From Zygotorulaspora mrakii (taxonomy: Eukaryota; Ascomycota; Saccharomycetes; Saccharomycetales; Saccharomycetaceae), in NCBI RefSeq assembly GCF_013402915.1, contig NC_050723.1, positions 868,001 through 932,000 on the forward strand: a DNA stretch of 64,000 nucleotides. The letters are read 5' to 3'. Each line of letters starts with the position of its first letter. Position 1 is the stretch's first letter. The position numbers and the translations under genes are program-made. This document shows positions 62,245 through 64,000 of this stretch, one piece after another. The notes below the pieces were generated by a model, which worked only from the letters and a program-made list of their open reading frames with translations, did not search any database and was not told the origin of the DNA.

Positions 62245-62868
62245 ACCGGAAATCGTCCATGTAATGACCAATATTTGCTAACAAAGAGGAAATGATTGAT
62301 GTTAGTGGTTGATCTCCACAAATATCATCGCCGGCGTTATTTGTCTACATCAAAGGTCGGGTAACTGTTCTTTCCCATGATCTACGATATTACATAATTG
62401 ACATTTTAGTTAAACAGAGTAAACTAATAGCTTGATAAACGTTTCATTTGCCACTTCTAGGGCATCTAATCTCCATGTTAAAACATGCAGCATCTTTACA
62501 GAGGAATTAAGGGAGGTGATGGCTTCCGTGCAGCTACTGCTGTCTTTATGTCGCTTTTTGTAGCCAAATCTTGTGGCCTTATGTCATGGTTGATCTTCTA
62601 CAAGTAAAATATATTTATAAACGTAGCCAAATTCTAAGGACAGAAATGGGCAGATTCCATAGCCTTTGGTGCAGTTATTTTGGTTCCCTTAGGAACGACT
62701 TTGAACGTGTTTTCGCTGCATGAAAAAACAAACTTGACAGAAAAAAAAGTTCAACTGAATAGTTGTTAAACAAACCATTGCCTGAACCCGCTAACTTATC
62801 TAATTCACTGACCTTCAATATCATTGTTTGGTTTTTGCCGTTTATCATTCTAAATACTTAGAGGTAAC
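62245..62868. promoter_or_regulatory. Divergent CDC27/TMN3 promoter with Reb1-type site
   Basis: A 624 bp divergent spacer. CGGGTAA at 62358-62364 is an exact Reb1 core and lies 114 bp from the CDC27 start, suitable for keeping the promoter open. A CACTAAC and a TTAG occur just upstream of CDC27 but no exon needs them. No RNA gene seen. Confidence 0.5.
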
Positions 62869-64000
62869 ATGAACCTCAAGGGACGGGTATGGTGCTGTTT
62901 AGCAGGTGCAGTGCTACTACTCGTGATATACAGAAACAGTCAACAACGACATACTGGCAAACGCGACAACGTGATATCTGATTGGTGGATACAGCCCAAC
63001 TACTATAAATTCGGAGACAGTGTTGAGCTAATTGTCAATAAAGTAGAGTCAGATTTGACGCAATTGCCGTTTGCGTATTACGATTTGCCTTTTACATGTC
63101 CACCAACACAGTACAAAAAGCCATTACATCTCTCATTAAATGAAATTATCAGAGGGGATCGCAAGTGGCAAAGTGACTATATTTTGAAGTTTGGAGAAGA
63201 TAACAGTTGTCAGACGTTATGTTCACGAAAAACCACGGCTAAAGGAATTCAAGAGGCCAAGAAGCTAGTAGAACAGGGTTATGTTGTACAATGGCTGATA
63301 GATGACGAGCTTCCAGCTGCAACAACATTTATTTCTACTATTGATGAAAAGAAATATTATGCATCAGGATACCCACTAGGGTTTGTGGATGAGATTACAG
63401 GGAAGGCTTACTTGAATAATCATGTTATGCTGGTGATAAGATATAATCCAGTTGATGCCGATCGATCTACTATAGTCGGATTTGAAGTCTATCCTCGATC
63501 TGTAAGTGATTTTGGATGTCCTGGGGCATCTAAAGACCACAAACATTATGAACTCATAGTACCTGAAGACAAGGATGATCTCACATTTATCCCTGTAACA
63601 TACTCGGTCTACTGGAGGGAGGAATATAATGTGAACTGGGAAAATAGATGGAATTTCTTTCTGAACAGTGGTGAACTATCTGAAGATTCGTCCAAAAAAT
63701 TCCATTGGATGAGCTTGGCAAATTCTGTTGGAATTTTACTGTTGATAACATTCACTACTGTCATTAATCTGATAAAAGTTTTGAAAAAAGGTGACTCTGA
63801 GGCTGATTTGATGGATATCTCATTAGACAATATTGAAAATAATGATTCTATCTATATAATTGCGAAAGACTGGCTTTTGGAAACCGATGGATCATCTCTC
63901 TGGGTTAAAATTTTAACAATCTTCACTGCCATGGGTGTTCAAGTATTTTTTACAATATTTGGCTCGTTGACAATCAGTTGTTCACTGAACAAATTGCATA
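62869..64000 (+). CDS. TMN3: TM9/EMP70 family protein Tmn3, 5' part
   Basis: Start of a nonaspanin of the EMP70/TM9SF family, Golgi/endosomal membrane proteins with a long lumenal N-terminus and nine membrane helices. The frame is open from the ATG at 62869 to the window end (377 codons; S. cerevisiae Tmn3, YER113C, is about 706 aa), so the gene is cut by the window. A signal-anchor-like hydrophobic segment occupies residues 8-20. The lumenal domain has LPFAYYDLPFTCPP and the YPLGFVDEITGKAYLNNH block. The first large transmembrane segment is at about 282-300. Position next to CDC27 matches the ancestral order. Confidence 0.94.
   Translation, partial: MNLKGRVWCCLAGAVLLLVIYRNSQQRHTGKRDNVISDWWIQPNYYKFGDSVELIVNKVESDLTQLPFAYYDLPFTCPPTQYKKPLHLSLNEIIRGDRKWQSDYILKFGEDNSCQTLCSRKTTAKGIQEAKKLVEQGYVVQWLIDDELPAATTFISTIDEKKYYASGYPLGFVDEITGKAYLNNHVMLVIRYNPVDADRSTIVGFEVYPRSVSDFGCPGASKDHKHYELIVPEDKDDLTFIPVTYSVYWREEYNVNWENRWNFFLNSGELSEDSSKKFHWMSLANSVGILLLITFTTVINLIKVLKKGDSEADLMDISLDNIENNDSIYIIAKDWLLETDGSSLWVKILTIFTAMGVQVFFTIFGSLTISCSLNKLH

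Noticed and set aside
62272..62330. Intron in front of CDC27 (CACTAAC and TTAG just upstream)
   Set aside because: The in-frame ATGs after it give a normal N-terminus and no donor or upstream coding exon was found.

Overview
This window is nuclear DNA of a budding yeast of the family Saccharomycetaceae that did not go through the whole-genome duplication of the S. cerevisiae lineage. The evidence is gene order. From about 15.9 kb to the right edge, genes that S. cerevisiae splits between chromosome II (ATP1, BNA4, BRN1, MRX3, ROX3, RPL32, MAP2, MRP21, TEL1, YBL086C, CDC27) and chromosome V (GLO3, SCS2, SHO1, SLX8, SPR6, TMN3) lie interleaved on one chromosome. Genes kept there as duplicate pairs (SCS2/SCS22, AVT5/AVT6, RPL23A/B, BOI1/BOI2) are each present once. 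Spliceosomal introns with GTATGT and TACTAAC signals, and CTG codons at conserved leucines of Atp1, fit this group and exclude the CUG-Ser clade. I cannot name the genus or species.

Layout. 0.4-8.5 kb: RRN6 (RNA polymerase I factor), CWH41 (ER glucosidase I) and SCW11 (cell-wall GH17 protein), the last behind a 1 kb promoter with a cluster of Ace2/Swi5-type sites. 8.7-11.1 kb: a myo-inositol oxygenase gene absent from S. cerevisiae, a pair of nested LTR remnants with a visible target-site duplication, and an intron-containing tRNA-Phe(GAA). 11.5-23.5 kb: ATH1 (acid trehalase), ATP1, CCL1, YME1 and BNA4. 23.8-30.5 kb: BRN1, an accessory sugar/polyol transporter, a GC-rich 1.6 kb gene-free stretch and MRX3. 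30.7-50.1 kb: GLO3, ROX3, RPL32 (with a probable 5'-UTR intron), a spliced SCS2, MAP2, MRP21, AVT5/6, SHO1 and the 8.4 kb TEL1. 50.4-64 kb: spliced RPL23, SLX8, SPR6, the YBL086C homologue, an unrecognised gene, BOI1/2, CDC27 and the 5' part of TMN3, which runs off the right end.

Most genes are housekeeping and independently transcribed. The departures from the conserved backbone are the inositol oxygenase, the transporter between BRN1 and MRX3, the unrecognised gene at 54,961, and the LTR remnants beside the tRNA. The oxygenase and the transporter could belong to one polyol-use trait, but they are 17 kb apart and that link is inference. Several start codons were moved from the longest open frame to the first in-frame ATG. 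SCS2 and RPL23 only make sense after splicing. All gene names rest on recognition of protein sequence and gene order, without database searches.
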